NCBI GenBank assembly: GCA_030668165.1
Contig: DAOUUM010000078.1
Coordinates: 1 to 9,357 of the forward strand
Length of the DNA: 9,357 nt
DNA from: Candidatus Heimdallarchaeota archaeon
GTDB taxonomy: Archaea > Asgardarchaeota > Heimdallarchaeia > Heimdallarchaeales > Kariarchaeaceae
Reading direction: 5' to 3'
This document shows positions 1 to 6,918 of the stretch, piece after piece. The notes below the pieces were generated by a model. It saw only the letters and a program-made list of their open reading frames with translations. It did not search any database and was not told the origin of the DNA. The position numbers and the translations under genes are program-made. How positions within the stretch are numbered: the stretch's first letter is position 1; each line of letters starts with the position of its first letter.

Positions 1-2
1 CC

Positions 3-740
3 AAATTCGATTCTGATATCAATATTAAGAACGGTAGGATTGATGCAGCCTGGGAGAATGTCACTAGTCATCTCCATCCTGAGCCGATAGGTGGAGAGGT
101 CAAATTTGCAATCAATGAAACCCATATTTATGGTCTAATTATTGCAGATAAATCTGAGGCATGGGTATCTTTGGAATTTGAGGCCGATTCAGGTGGATGT
201 ATGTTATCCGGTCATGATGGATGGGTTTTCTATCTCGATGGAGTTAACGTAACATCTAAGGATGTCATATTTGATGGTCTAATGGCACCAAGTGACGATA
301 CGATCAACGATCTCCAAGTGGAATACGTCTACAAAGAAAGTACAGTTGAGATTGAAATTGTTCGCAAATGGGATACAGGTGGTGCAGGTGATTATGTTCT
401 AGAAAATGACACGTTGGTTACTATGTCGTTGGCCTCAGCATCTGATCATTATGGTGCTAGAAAAATTTATTATCTCAAACCATTCTTTACAAATGACAAG
501 GATGCAATTATTGAACAACCAGTGATAGTGCTAACTGATTGGATTGCAATCAAGAAATGGATATTATACGGTGCACTAGGATTTTCTGCTCTCTTCATTT
601 CGGTTCATTTTCTTATTAGGAATATTCTCAAACCATTAAAACATGGTTCTAGAATTGTTGATGATGAATTTGAACCGCTTCATATTACACAACGTTGGGA
701 TATCTTCAGGGGTCGTGAACCCAGGATAAGAGGGGATTGA
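3..740 (+). CDS. Membrane-anchored extracytoplasmic DOMON / ethylbenzene dehydrogenase gamma-like haem-domain protein (5' truncated)
   Basis: The frame is open from the left edge, so the true start lies outside the window; 245 residues are visible. The visible part opens as a beta-sandwich of the DOMON/CBM9/EB_dh superfamily, with an 'NGRIDAAWENV' entry motif, then 'VKFAINETHIYGLI', 'GHDGWVFYLDG' and 'RKWDTGGAGDYVL'. A single membrane helix follows at about visible residues 186-206, then a cytoplasmic tail of roughly 40 residues. Members of this superfamily carry a b-type haem or a sugar outside the membrane. Here haem is favoured because a cytochrome b gene starts 2 bases after the stop. Aligned by eye, the domain matches the one encoded at 2278-3240, including a shared His-Tyr pair near its end ('SDHYGARK' versus 'SSHYVSYI'). 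Any CxxCH in the missing N-terminus cannot be judged. The fold is fairly sure; haem binding is inferred. Confidence 0.72.
   Translation, partial: KFDSDINIKNGRIDAAWENVTSHLHPEPIGGEVKFAINETHIYGLIIADKSEAWVSLEFEADSGGCMLSGHDGWVFYLDGVNVTSKDVIFDGLMAPSDDTINDLQVEYVYKESTVEIEIVRKWDTGGAGDYVLENDTLVTMSLASASDHYGARKIYYLKPFFTNDKDAIIEQPVIVLTDWIAIKKWILYGALGFSALFISVHFLIRNILKPLKHGSRIVDDEFEPLHITQRWDIFRGREPRIRGD
730..735 (+). promoter_or_regulatory. Ribosome binding site deciding the cytochrome b start
   Basis: GAGGGG lies 7 bases before ATG 743 and overlaps the end of the upstream gene. It supports translation from 743 rather than from TTG 737, as expected for an internal cistron of an archaeal operon. Confidence 0.6.
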
Positions 741-742
741 TT

Positions 743-1714
743 ATGGCAACAGTAACTGACCATTCCAAAAGAATTGAGGTAGATATGAGCGACCTGGTTA
801 TTACTTCTGATAACAGACGATTCATCAAGGCAAAACGATATTCAAAATTTCATTTCACACAGCACTGGGGAAATATGATCCTTATGATACTGTTCTTCAT
901 CACCGGTCTGGAGATTGCCTTCGGCAAACATGTTTTTGGTGATTTTCAATTCACTCAAAATTTCCACATAGTTCTTGCCTACATAATTATGTTCTGGAGT
1001 CTTGGATTCTATGCCTTTGTGGTATACTGGGATAAAAAACTCTATGAGGTGATACTCACTCCTCGAGACATTCTAGATCTCCTTCTGATAGTTGGGTGTG
1101 CAATTGGTATACTAAATGATAAGCATTATCCACACTATGATTTTTATGACCCGATACGTAAAAGATATGTTATGAAGTATCACCCTGTACAGAAGATGCT
1201 AGCATTCTTCAATTTCTGGGCACTGATATTTGTAGGCATTACTGGCTTTGCTCTATATGAGCAAATTAATCCGGGTAAGTATTTCATGGCTGAGTTGGGA
1301 GCCTTGATCATGAGTCCATTTGATGAGTTTATCGTAGATATTGGCATTAGTATCCGATTTATTCACTATCTCATTTTCATTTATTTTGGCCTTGGTACCG
1401 CTATCCATGCCTATTTTGCTCTTAAAAAGGGTAATCGATCCAGATTCACGGCTATGTTTAAGAGCTATGAACATATTGAATTGGCGAATGAACCTCCAAT
1501 CAAAGTCAGCCATCTTGATAGGTATTATGAAACACCACTCAATGTTGAAGATCCAGAGGGACTCGTTGAAGCGGACATACCTATTAGTATTGATGAAGCA
1601 GCATCTACTGCTGGCGAGGAAGAATCTATGAACATTGAGGAATCAAATGATGCTAAGAAACCGACTAAAATCGATGAAGCAGAATCAATAGATACTGATG
1701 ATATTGATAAATAA
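743..1714 (+). CDS. Membrane cytochrome b (cytochrome b561 / formate dehydrogenase gamma-like), with acidic C-terminal tail
   Basis: This 323-residue integral membrane di-haem cytochrome b would pass electrons between the membrane quinone pool and the extracytoplasmic domain encoded just upstream. About 35 hydrophilic residues lead into four or five membrane helices. Histidines sit where haem ligands are expected: H41 ('FTQHWGN'), H75 ('NFHIVL'), H208 ('RFIHYL') and H222 ('AIHAYF'). This is the pattern of the prokaryotic cytochrome b561 / Ni-Fe hydrogenase b / FdnI class. After the last helix comes a tail of about 85 residues that is Glu/Asp-rich and has no clear family. I chose ATG 743 because GAGGGG at 730-735 lies 7 bases upstream; TTG 737 would add only two residues and sits on the previous gene's stop. 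Which redox partner it serves (quinone, ferric iron, an oxidoreductase) cannot be told from the window. Confidence 0.82.
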   Translation: MATVTDHSKRIEVDMSDLVITSDNRRFIKAKRYSKFHFTQHWGNMILMILFFITGLEIAFGKHVFGDFQFTQNFHIVLAYIIMFWSLGFYAFVVYWDKKLYEVILTPRDILDLLLIVGCAIGILNDKHYPHYDFYDPIRKRYVMKYHPVQKMLAFFNFWALIFVGITGFALYEQINPGKYFMAELGALIMSPFDEFIVDIGISIRFIHYLIFIYFGLGTAIHAYFALKKGNRSRFTAMFKSYEHIELANEPPIKVSHLDRYYETPLNVEDPEGLVEADIPISIDEAASTAGEEESMNIEESNDAKKPTKIDEAESIDTDDIDK

Positions 1715-1783
1715 ATAAAGTCATAAGTATTCATAAAAATCAAACACTATCAAATTTCAGAATTTATTAAAACATATGTGCTA

Positions 1784-1800
1784 TTTTTTCATTTTTTTTT
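1784..1800 (+). terminator. Double T-tract transcription terminator
   Basis: T6 (1784-1789) and T9 (1792-1800), separated by CA, lie about 70 bases after the cytochrome b stop codon. No convincing hairpin precedes them. Archaeal RNA polymerase terminates on non-template T-runs of this kind, so this is the likely end of the operon transcript. Confidence 0.55.
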
Positions 1801-2247
1801 GATCAATAATTTATTGAACACTCTATTTTTTAGATTATTGCACTATATATTCCATAATCTTTCCCATTATACTAATATTGCAGAATTATTACACAGTATT
1901 TGAAAAACTATCTTAGTTATTTTGTTTTTGTGCATATTATTTAATATAATCTTATGTAATTAACCATGATAAGTATTACTAATTCAATGGCTTTGTATTA
2001 TCTATTTTATATGGAATTAGATAATGATTTGCCAAATCGAGATATCGAAATATTATAAATCTTTTGGATAAATGCATACTAATTTTCCTCTGCTGTATAA
2101 TTTACGCGTTATATCTGTTTTTTAATACGAAATATAATTCGTTATACCAAAATGTATGATAAATTAATTAAATCTGCATAAATTCTTAAAAAAATCAATA
2201 TTATTGGTAATTATTTATCTTGCAATAAATGCATAATGAGTAAATGA

Positions 2248-2256
2248 TATATAAAA
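2248..2256 (+). promoter_or_regulatory. Archaeal TATA box for the cytochrome c / DOMON-like gene
   Basis: TATATAAAA is centred 26 bases before ATG 2278, with an A-rich BRE-like stretch (GTAAATGA) directly upstream. This spacing puts the transcription start at or within a base or two of the ATG. The mRNA is therefore expected to be leaderless, which agrees with the absence of a Shine-Dalgarno sequence. Confidence 0.72.
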
Positions 2257-2277
2257 GATAGAGAATCATGGTATTAC

Positions 2278-3240
2278 ATGAAATTCATGAAAAGAAAATT
2301 GATAATGACAGTGCTTGTGTTATCGATGCTAGCCCAGATTTCCATGAACGTAGATTCGTTCCCCGGATTTCACAGCAACGGTGATTGTGCTTTATGCCAC
2401 AACGAACCAGGCAACGCATACAATTCAAGTTATGCAACATCCTCCTGCGAACCCGATGGAGAGGCTGATGAGGCCTTTTGGGAGGAATATTATGGTAGAA
2501 GAATGACCATTCCAGTTGTATCATCTTATGGTGGAAATGAACAGTTTGTTTCATTAATATTTGCCCAGAATGATACTCATCTCTTTATGCTTACCTCTTG
2601 GGGAGATCCCACAATTGAAGGTACAGATACCGAGAGATATGCTTCTTCTGATGGATTCGGAATAATGTGGAATATTAACGCCACAAATTTCAATCAGTAC
2701 TACTCTGGTATGAAAACTCCAGCTGCAGATGAGGCAGTTGATACCTGGACCTGGAAACCAGCCGCGGCTGAATCCTCAAATGACTTCAACAGCTCCCTAA
2801 CTGGTATGATGTATGATAATGCATTCACTTCAGCTGGATGGGCCGATGCTGATGCAACCAATGATCTTAGTTATGGTGCAAAGCATGGATATATTGAACC
2901 ACATACTGAAGAAGATTATCGACTTGAAGCTGTAAGAGCTCTTGAAACAGATGACGTAAATGATGTTCAATTTGATCATTCTGGTTACTATTCCTTCGGT
3001 ATTGCAGTGTACAACAATTCTGCTGGTTCCAGCCACTATGTATCCTATATTTATACAGTGTATATACAGAATGGTGATGCTCTGGTAACTGAAACAGTAA
3101 CTGAGGTTGTAGAGGAAACAAACACTGTGGATGAGACATTCACTGAGACCAAGACAGATACCCCCCTACTCTCCACCTTCGTGGTACTGGGTCTAATGGC
3201 TTGTGTTACAGCAGTTGTTTTCGTAAGAAGAAGAAAATAA
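2278..3240 (+). CDS. Secreted, membrane-anchored c-type cytochrome with a DOMON / ethylbenzene dehydrogenase gamma-like domain
   Basis: This 320-residue surface electron carrier has a signal peptide (residues 1 to about 27), then one CxxCH haem c motif (C37-A-L-C40-H41), then a DOMON/EB_dh-like domain (about 57-266). The domain starts 'CEPDGEADEAFW' and continues through 'NDTHLFMLTSWGDPT', 'DGFGIMWNIN', 'GMKTPAADEAVDTWTWK' and 'YYSFGIAVYNNSAGSSHY'. In the EbdC/DdhC/SerC family this fold binds haem b through Met and Lys. Here M145 and H253 are plausible ligands (inference). A Thr/Glu/Val-rich stalk (about 268-296), a membrane helix (about 297-315) and the tail RRRK tether it outside the cell. 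Several N-x-S/T sequons fit a glycosylated surface protein. The promoter geometry supports ATG 2278 over ATG 2287. Haem attachment at CxxCH would need the CcmF encoded next. The physiological donor and acceptor are unknown. Confidence 0.78.
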   Translation: MKFMKRKLIMTVLVLSMLAQISMNVDSFPGFHSNGDCALCHNEPGNAYNSSYATSSCEPDGEADEAFWEEYYGRRMTIPVVSSYGGNEQFVSLIFAQNDTHLFMLTSWGDPTIEGTDTERYASSDGFGIMWNINATNFNQYYSGMKTPAADEAVDTWTWKPAAAESSNDFNSSLTGMMYDNAFTSAGWADADATNDLSYGAKHGYIEPHTEEDYRLEAVRALETDDVNDVQFDHSGYYSFGIAVYNNSAGSSHYVSYIYTVYIQNGDALVTETVTEVVEETNTVDETFTETKTDTPLLSTFVVLGLMACVTAVVFVRRRK

Positions 3241-3325
3241 AACTATAACTATATCAGATAAATAAATTAAAAATCTCTAAGCTAAAAATTTTTAATCAAA
3301 CATAATTTCTATCAACTAGATATAA

Positions 3326-3341
3326 TGTGATTTAAATCACA
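3326..3341. promoter_or_regulatory. Perfect palindrome TGTGATTTAAATCACA, probable regulator operator
   Basis: It has two TGTGA/TCACA half-sites with a 6-base AT spacer and exact dyad symmetry over 16 bases. The layout is that of a site for a dimeric winged-helix or CRP/FNR-like regulator. It lies about 95 bases upstream of the TATA-like element of ccmF and about 86 bases after the previous stop. It could act on ccmF or be unrelated; the regulator is not in the window. Confidence 0.5.
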
Positions 3342-3435
3342 ATTTTATTGAAAATATCAGTGTTTTATTCAAATAATAGGATATCACTTGAATAATCTGA
3401 AAATTAAATCTTTAGCCGTATGAATACATCACATT

Positions 3436-3445
3436 ACATATATAT
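3436..3445 (+). promoter_or_regulatory. TATA-like box placing a leaderless ccmF start at 3471
   Basis: ACATATATAT is centred about 30 bases upstream of ATG 3471, near the distance seen for the TATA box of the 2278 gene. No comparable element lies about 27 bases before the alternative ATG 3420, and neither ATG has a Shine-Dalgarno sequence. Confidence 0.5.
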
Positions 3446-3470
3446 CACAATTCGTATACTCGATATAGCA

Positions 3471-5393
3471 ATGATTTCATCAATCGGATTATATCTACTC
3501 TATTTTGCTTTTCTCATGGCTTGGATCATCTCATTTTTGATCTGGAAGAAGCCTGAAAAGATAAAACTGCTAAGCATTCTGAATTATTTGACCCTCTCAT
3601 TCCTACTCATCGGGTTTATAATACTACTTGTATCCTTTATTAACAAGGATTACACGTATTTTGTCGTCCAGAATTATGTGAGCAATGATATGAGTTTATG
3701 GGAGCGAGTATCTGCAACATGGGTGAGTCGCCAGGGAGTTATGATGCTCTGGGGACTTTACATGGTTGCAATAGCAGTATTTGTCTGGGTTAAGCTAAAA
3801 TCGATAATTGATAATGCGATTGTCAAACGAGCTTTGACACTGACCTTCTTATTTTCTGCAATTATTGTATCCTTTGCCCTATCCGTCAGACCCGACCCAT
3901 TCACACAGGCTGCAGAGGTTATTAATGGTGTCGGGTTAACCCCATCATTGCTTAGTCCATGGAATCTGCTTCATCCACCCATTGCCTTCCTTGCCTATTC
4001 CAGTTTTATCTTTCCCTATGCCGCGGGTCTTGCAATTCTCACCTTGAAAAAGGATGAGATCAAGGTACCTGCAAAGGTATACTGGTTGATTGATTTCTTC
4101 ATGATCCTTGGTTGGGTACTCACATCATTGATGATTGTTGCAGGTTCACTCTGGGGATATGAAGAGAATTGGTCTGGCTTCTGGGCATGGGATCCAGTTG
4201 AGATAGCAGCATTGGTAATGTGGTCTTTCAGTTCAATTTACTTTCATAGCAAGTCTCATGTGGGAGTGGATCATCCCCTCCGTGCTTTCACAGCCACTTT
4301 GGGATGGTTGGGTGTTGCCTTTGCATCATTCATTGTAAGAAGTGGTTTACTTGGTGGTTTGCATTCATACACCAGTAATTCGCAGATGATTGTATTTGGT
4401 ACAATGTTAACTTTCTCAACCATTGGTATTATCTATGCTGTGATGAAGACAGGCATTCCGCTGATTCCTGAGGGATTAACCAAACTAAAGGGACAGAAAA
4501 ACAAAGTTTCAATCATAACATTTTGGTTACTGGTGGGAAATGTGGTGGCCAATATTGTCGGATTAATTATTCAGATTATTTACGTTCTTGTAAATAATAA
4601 TGACACTACCCCATACGCATATTATATCATATTAAATGGGATAACACTCCTAGCCCTTGCAATTCTTCTACCCTTCTGTGATGTGAAGCTTGATCGATTA
4701 ATTGCATCCAATCGCAAAAATATTGCATTGATACTAATCCCTTTAATTATCTCCACCATTTACTTTTTGATTGCATTCATGCCATCACTTCTATCCTTTG
4801 GCATAGGAAGAGTATCATCGGTGTTTCTACTACTATTCAGTATTGCACTTGGTACTGTGCTTATTATACAGTTTGCAGATATTGTGATGGCTTTTAAGAA
4901 TAAACGTAATTTCAGTAAGATTGGGAAACAACTCACCCATCTTGCCATTATATTCATGATATTGTCCTATTTCTCAGCAGACTTCACGGTAGATCTGTAT
5001 GAATTTGATGCAAAGCAGAATACCATTATTACACTTGAGGATTATGATATCAAGATCAATGTTACGAGGACTTTTGAAGGAGAGTTTACACAAGTAAACA
5101 TAGATATTTACAACATGGATGAAAGCTTTCTTGATACGTTGGTACTAGAAGAGGGCTTGCATAATGGGGAGTATTACAATTCAGGTGATTGGACTATTTT
5201 TCCCACACATGACCTTTTCTTTCATTTAACCAGTGGTACATTCCATTACAGCATGGACCCCATTGCAGATATCCCGATGGAAATACACAGAGTTGTCAAT
5301 GCAAATATGTTCAGAATAACATTTGCTGTACTCCTACTGATCTCCATAGTGGCTGTAGTGGCCTCAATTAAAAACCAGCCCAAAGGGGAGTAG
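3471..5393 (+). CDS. ccmF: Cytochrome c-type biogenesis protein CcmF (haem lyase)
   Basis: CcmF takes haem delivered by CcmE and joins its vinyl groups to the CxxCH cysteines of apocytochrome c on the outer face of the membrane. The protein is 640 residues from ATG 3471 (657 from ATG 3420), close to E. coli CcmF. Numbered from 3420, it shows the 'ERVSATWVSRQGVMMLW' segment (95-111), H185 in 'LLHPP', and the WWD haem-handling motif 'NWSGFWAWDPVE' (250-261). Histidines at 276 and 280 and 'VRSGLLGGLH' (H315) follow. About a dozen or more membrane helices and a C-terminal extracytoplasmic domain before a last helix complete the family layout. ATG 3471 (MISSIGLYLLY...) matches where CcmF proteins begin and has a TATA box upstream; ATG 3420 adds 17 residues. 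The usual 'WGGHEGS' is 'WVSRQGV' here, so its histidine is missing. It is first in an operon with two LanC-like genes; no CcmA-E, G, H or I is visible. Confidence 0.88.
   Translation: MISSIGLYLLYFAFLMAWIISFLIWKKPEKIKLLSILNYLTLSFLLIGFIILLVSFINKDYTYFVVQNYVSNDMSLWERVSATWVSRQGVMMLWGLYMVAIAVFVWVKLKSIIDNAIVKRALTLTFLFSAIIVSFALSVRPDPFTQAAEVINGVGLTPSLLSPWNLLHPPIAFLAYSSFIFPYAAGLAILTLKKDEIKVPAKVYWLIDFFMILGWVLTSLMIVAGSLWGYEENWSGFWAWDPVEIAALVMWSFSSIYFHSKSHVGVDHPLRAFTATLGWLGVAFASFIVRSGLLGGLHSYTSNSQMIVFGTMLTFSTIGIIYAVMKTGIPLIPEGLTKLKGQKNKVSIITFWLLVGNVVANIVGLIIQIIYVLVNNNDTTPYAYYIILNGITLLALAILLPFCDVKLDRLIASNRKNIALILIPLIISTIYFLIAFMPSLLSFGIGRVSSVFLLLFSIALGTVLIIQFADIVMAFKNKRNFSKIGKQLTHLAIIFMILSYFSADFTVDLYEFDAKQNTIITLEDYDIKINVTRTFEGEFTQVNIDIYNMDESFLDTLVLEEGLHNGEYYNSGDWTIFPTHDLFFHLTSGTFHYSMDPIADIPMEIHRVVNANMFRITFAVLLLISIVAVVASIKNQPKGE
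5385..5390 (+). promoter_or_regulatory. Ribosome binding site of the first LanC-like gene
   Basis: GGGGAG lies inside the last codons of ccmF, 10 bases before ATG 5401. It ties translation of the LanC-like gene to the ccmF transcript. Confidence 0.5.
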
Positions 5394-5400
5394 TATTTCC

Positions 5401-6918
5401 ATGAATCACAGACGTAAGCTATTATCCATCTTCTCCCTTATGCTCCTGATGTCAGGAATTATTCTTCCTACTCTCAGTTTTGCTGAGGAGGAACAAACAG
5501 CTCTAAATTTCGATCCTGAGGTCTTAGCAGATCAGATGATTGGGAAATTACTTGATGGAGCATCCTATGAAAATGATAGTTTTCTCGGCTGGTATCAACG
5601 AGTGAATAATACCCGCGATAATGTACCGGTCATCTCCCGAGGTTATAATGTCGGAGTGGCTGGAATTTCGGATGTATTGCTTGATCAACTTGATTATAAT
5701 ACCAGTTACTCACAAGAGATAAAAGATTTACTTGCACTAGTGGTGGATCAATTTGAGACTGATTATGTAATAGAGGATGTTGGCACCTCATGGACACGTT
5801 TTATTGGTTTTAACTCTGCCAGTTTTTTTGGTTTGAGGTATGGATCTATGGGAATAAATAAATTCCTTGGAAATGCTGTTGCTGAACTGAGTTATGATAA
5901 TCTAATCCCGCTGATAAATGAGGCCATCTCTTGGGTGTGGTCTCACCGTATGGAAAATGGTGGTTGGGAAATATCACCAAATGATTATATCACCACAGGT
6001 TTGGAGTACGGGGTGGCTGGTATCGGACAGGGGTTCTTGGAGCTATATCCCTACATCTCAAATAATACCTATATTGAACTATCAGAGAAAGCTGCCAATT
6101 GGCTTATCAAAGTAGGGATCTGGGATGGGGACGAATTCAAAATTCCATGGACCACCATGGATGAGGGTGCTGAGTTCTATGATGATTACACCAGCTATGG
6201 TATAGGCATCACAGGTATTATGGATTATTTCCTCGATCTCTATGAGATCACCGATAATTCAACCTATTTTGATTATGCAGAAGGTTTTGCCAATAGGTTA
6301 CTGACCTTAAATAATGAGGGTTCCTTCCCCCGAAACACTGTTGGGTATCTGACAGGTATGCATGGTTTAGCCGGTGGGTATACAGGTTTTCTCACTGGAT
6401 CAAGCGGAATTGCTCATACTATGCTCCGTTATTATGATATTAGCGGTGATAAAGATGTATTAGCCTTCAATGATGATGTGGAGAATTACGTAGCAAGTCT
6501 GATCTATAATAATGGATCCATTTCCTTCTCCCCGGATCTGTATGATGATCATTTCACAGGTTACAGTATGGGTGCAGCTGGAGTTACCAAGTACTATATT
6601 GATCTTTACGATAGATTCGGGAACTCCGAATATCTGGACATCATTCACCTACTGCTCAATAATCTCCACGATATGTGGCTTGAATTTGGACTCATACCCT
6701 ATCGAGACCATAATTCGTTTTACGGCTTTTCATACAATATTGAGGATGGTATTGCCGGATTAATTCAAGTTATCCGAGAGTATCAAGGACTTGATATCGA
6801 AGTAATTGGCGAAAGTAGTGATAATGGAAATGCAAGCTTTCAAACCATGTATATTTATATCTTAATAGGTTTTACTATAATGCAAACCTACTTCAAAAGG
6901 AGACGTTCTGATGAATAA
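5401..6918 (+). CDS. Secreted, membrane-anchored LanC-like alpha/alpha-toroid protein, cysteine-free (copy 1)
   Basis: This is a 505-residue protein with a signal peptide (about 1-28, ending 'LPTLSFAEE'), a helical-repeat body and a C-terminal membrane helix (about 480-497) with the tail KRRR. The body has seven glycine-rich repeats at residues 81-89 (GYNVGVAGI), 143-152, 200-208 (GLEYGVAGI), 265-273, 329-337, 387-395 (GYSMGAAGV) and 443-454. Seven helical hairpins with GxxG turns is the architecture of LanC-like proteins. Lanthionine cyclases are cytoplasmic and bind zinc through two Cys and one His. This protein has no cysteine at all and carries a signal peptide, so the lanthionine reaction is not expected. 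It starts 7 bases after ccmF and overlaps its paralogue, so a role in cytochrome c maturation or another envelope task is inferred, for example holding unfolded apocytochrome. A glycan-processing toroid is the main alternative. Confidence 0.78.
   Translation: MNHRRKLLSIFSLMLLMSGIILPTLSFAEEEQTALNFDPEVLADQMIGKLLDGASYENDSFLGWYQRVNNTRDNVPVISRGYNVGVAGISDVLLDQLDYNTSYSQEIKDLLALVVDQFETDYVIEDVGTSWTRFIGFNSASFFGLRYGSMGINKFLGNAVAELSYDNLIPLINEAISWVWSHRMENGGWEISPNDYITTGLEYGVAGIGQGFLELYPYISNNTYIELSEKAANWLIKVGIWDGDEFKIPWTTMDEGAEFYDDYTSYGIGITGIMDYFLDLYEITDNSTYFDYAEGFANRLLTLNNEGSFPRNTVGYLTGMHGLAGGYTGFLTGSSGIAHTMLRYYDISGDKDVLAFNDDVENYVASLIYNNGSISFSPDLYDDHFTGYSMGAAGVTKYYIDLYDRFGNSEYLDIIHLLLNNLHDMWLEFGLIPYRDHNSFYGFSYNIEDGIAGLIQVIREYQGLDIEVIGESSDNGNASFQTMYIYILIGFTIMQTYFKRRRSDE
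6898..6902 (+). promoter_or_regulatory. Ribosome binding site of the second LanC-like gene
   Basis: AGGAG lies 8 bases before ATG 6911, within the last codons of the preceding gene. Together with the 8-base coding overlap it indicates coupled translation of the two paralogues. Confidence 0.62.

Larger units (their letters stand above)
1715..2277. other. Long AT-rich intergenic region
   Basis: These 563 bases hold no coding frame I can support on either strand and no recognisable tRNA. They contain the T-tract terminator at the left end and the promoter of the cytochrome c-like gene at the right end. An 11-base direct repeat ATAAATGCATA occurs at 2068-2078 and 2225-2235; the second copy is 12 bases upstream of the TATA box. 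A weak inverted repeat ACGAA-N6-TTCGT occurs at 2127-2142. Either could be an operator, but in such AT-rich DNA chance matches are expected. Confidence 0.6.
3241..3470. other. Intergenic region carrying ccmF operon control signals
   Basis: This is AT-rich sequence between the cytochrome c-like gene and the ccmF operon. It holds a perfect 16-base palindrome (3326-3341) and a TATA-like element (3436-3445). Only a short T5 run (3289-3293) could end the upstream transcript, so readthrough from the cytochrome gene into ccmF is possible. Confidence 0.5.

Noticed and set aside
737..742. TTG 737 as the start of cytochrome b
   Set aside because: ATG 743 is two codons later and is better spaced from GAGGGG.
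1253..1743. Reading frames opposite and out of frame to the cytochrome b tail (minus 1253-1513, minus 1525-1743, plus 1341-1631)
   Set aside because: They overlap a well-supported gene, show no recognisable domain and follow the codon shadow of its acidic tail.
2127..2142. ACGAA-N6-TTCGT inverted repeat as an operator
   Set aside because: Only five-base arms with an asymmetric centre in AT-rich DNA, and far from the promoter elements.
2285..3139. Minus-strand frames over the cytochrome c-like gene
   Set aside because: They lie entirely inside a strong + strand gene with motif support and have low-complexity translations and no promoter or ribosome site.
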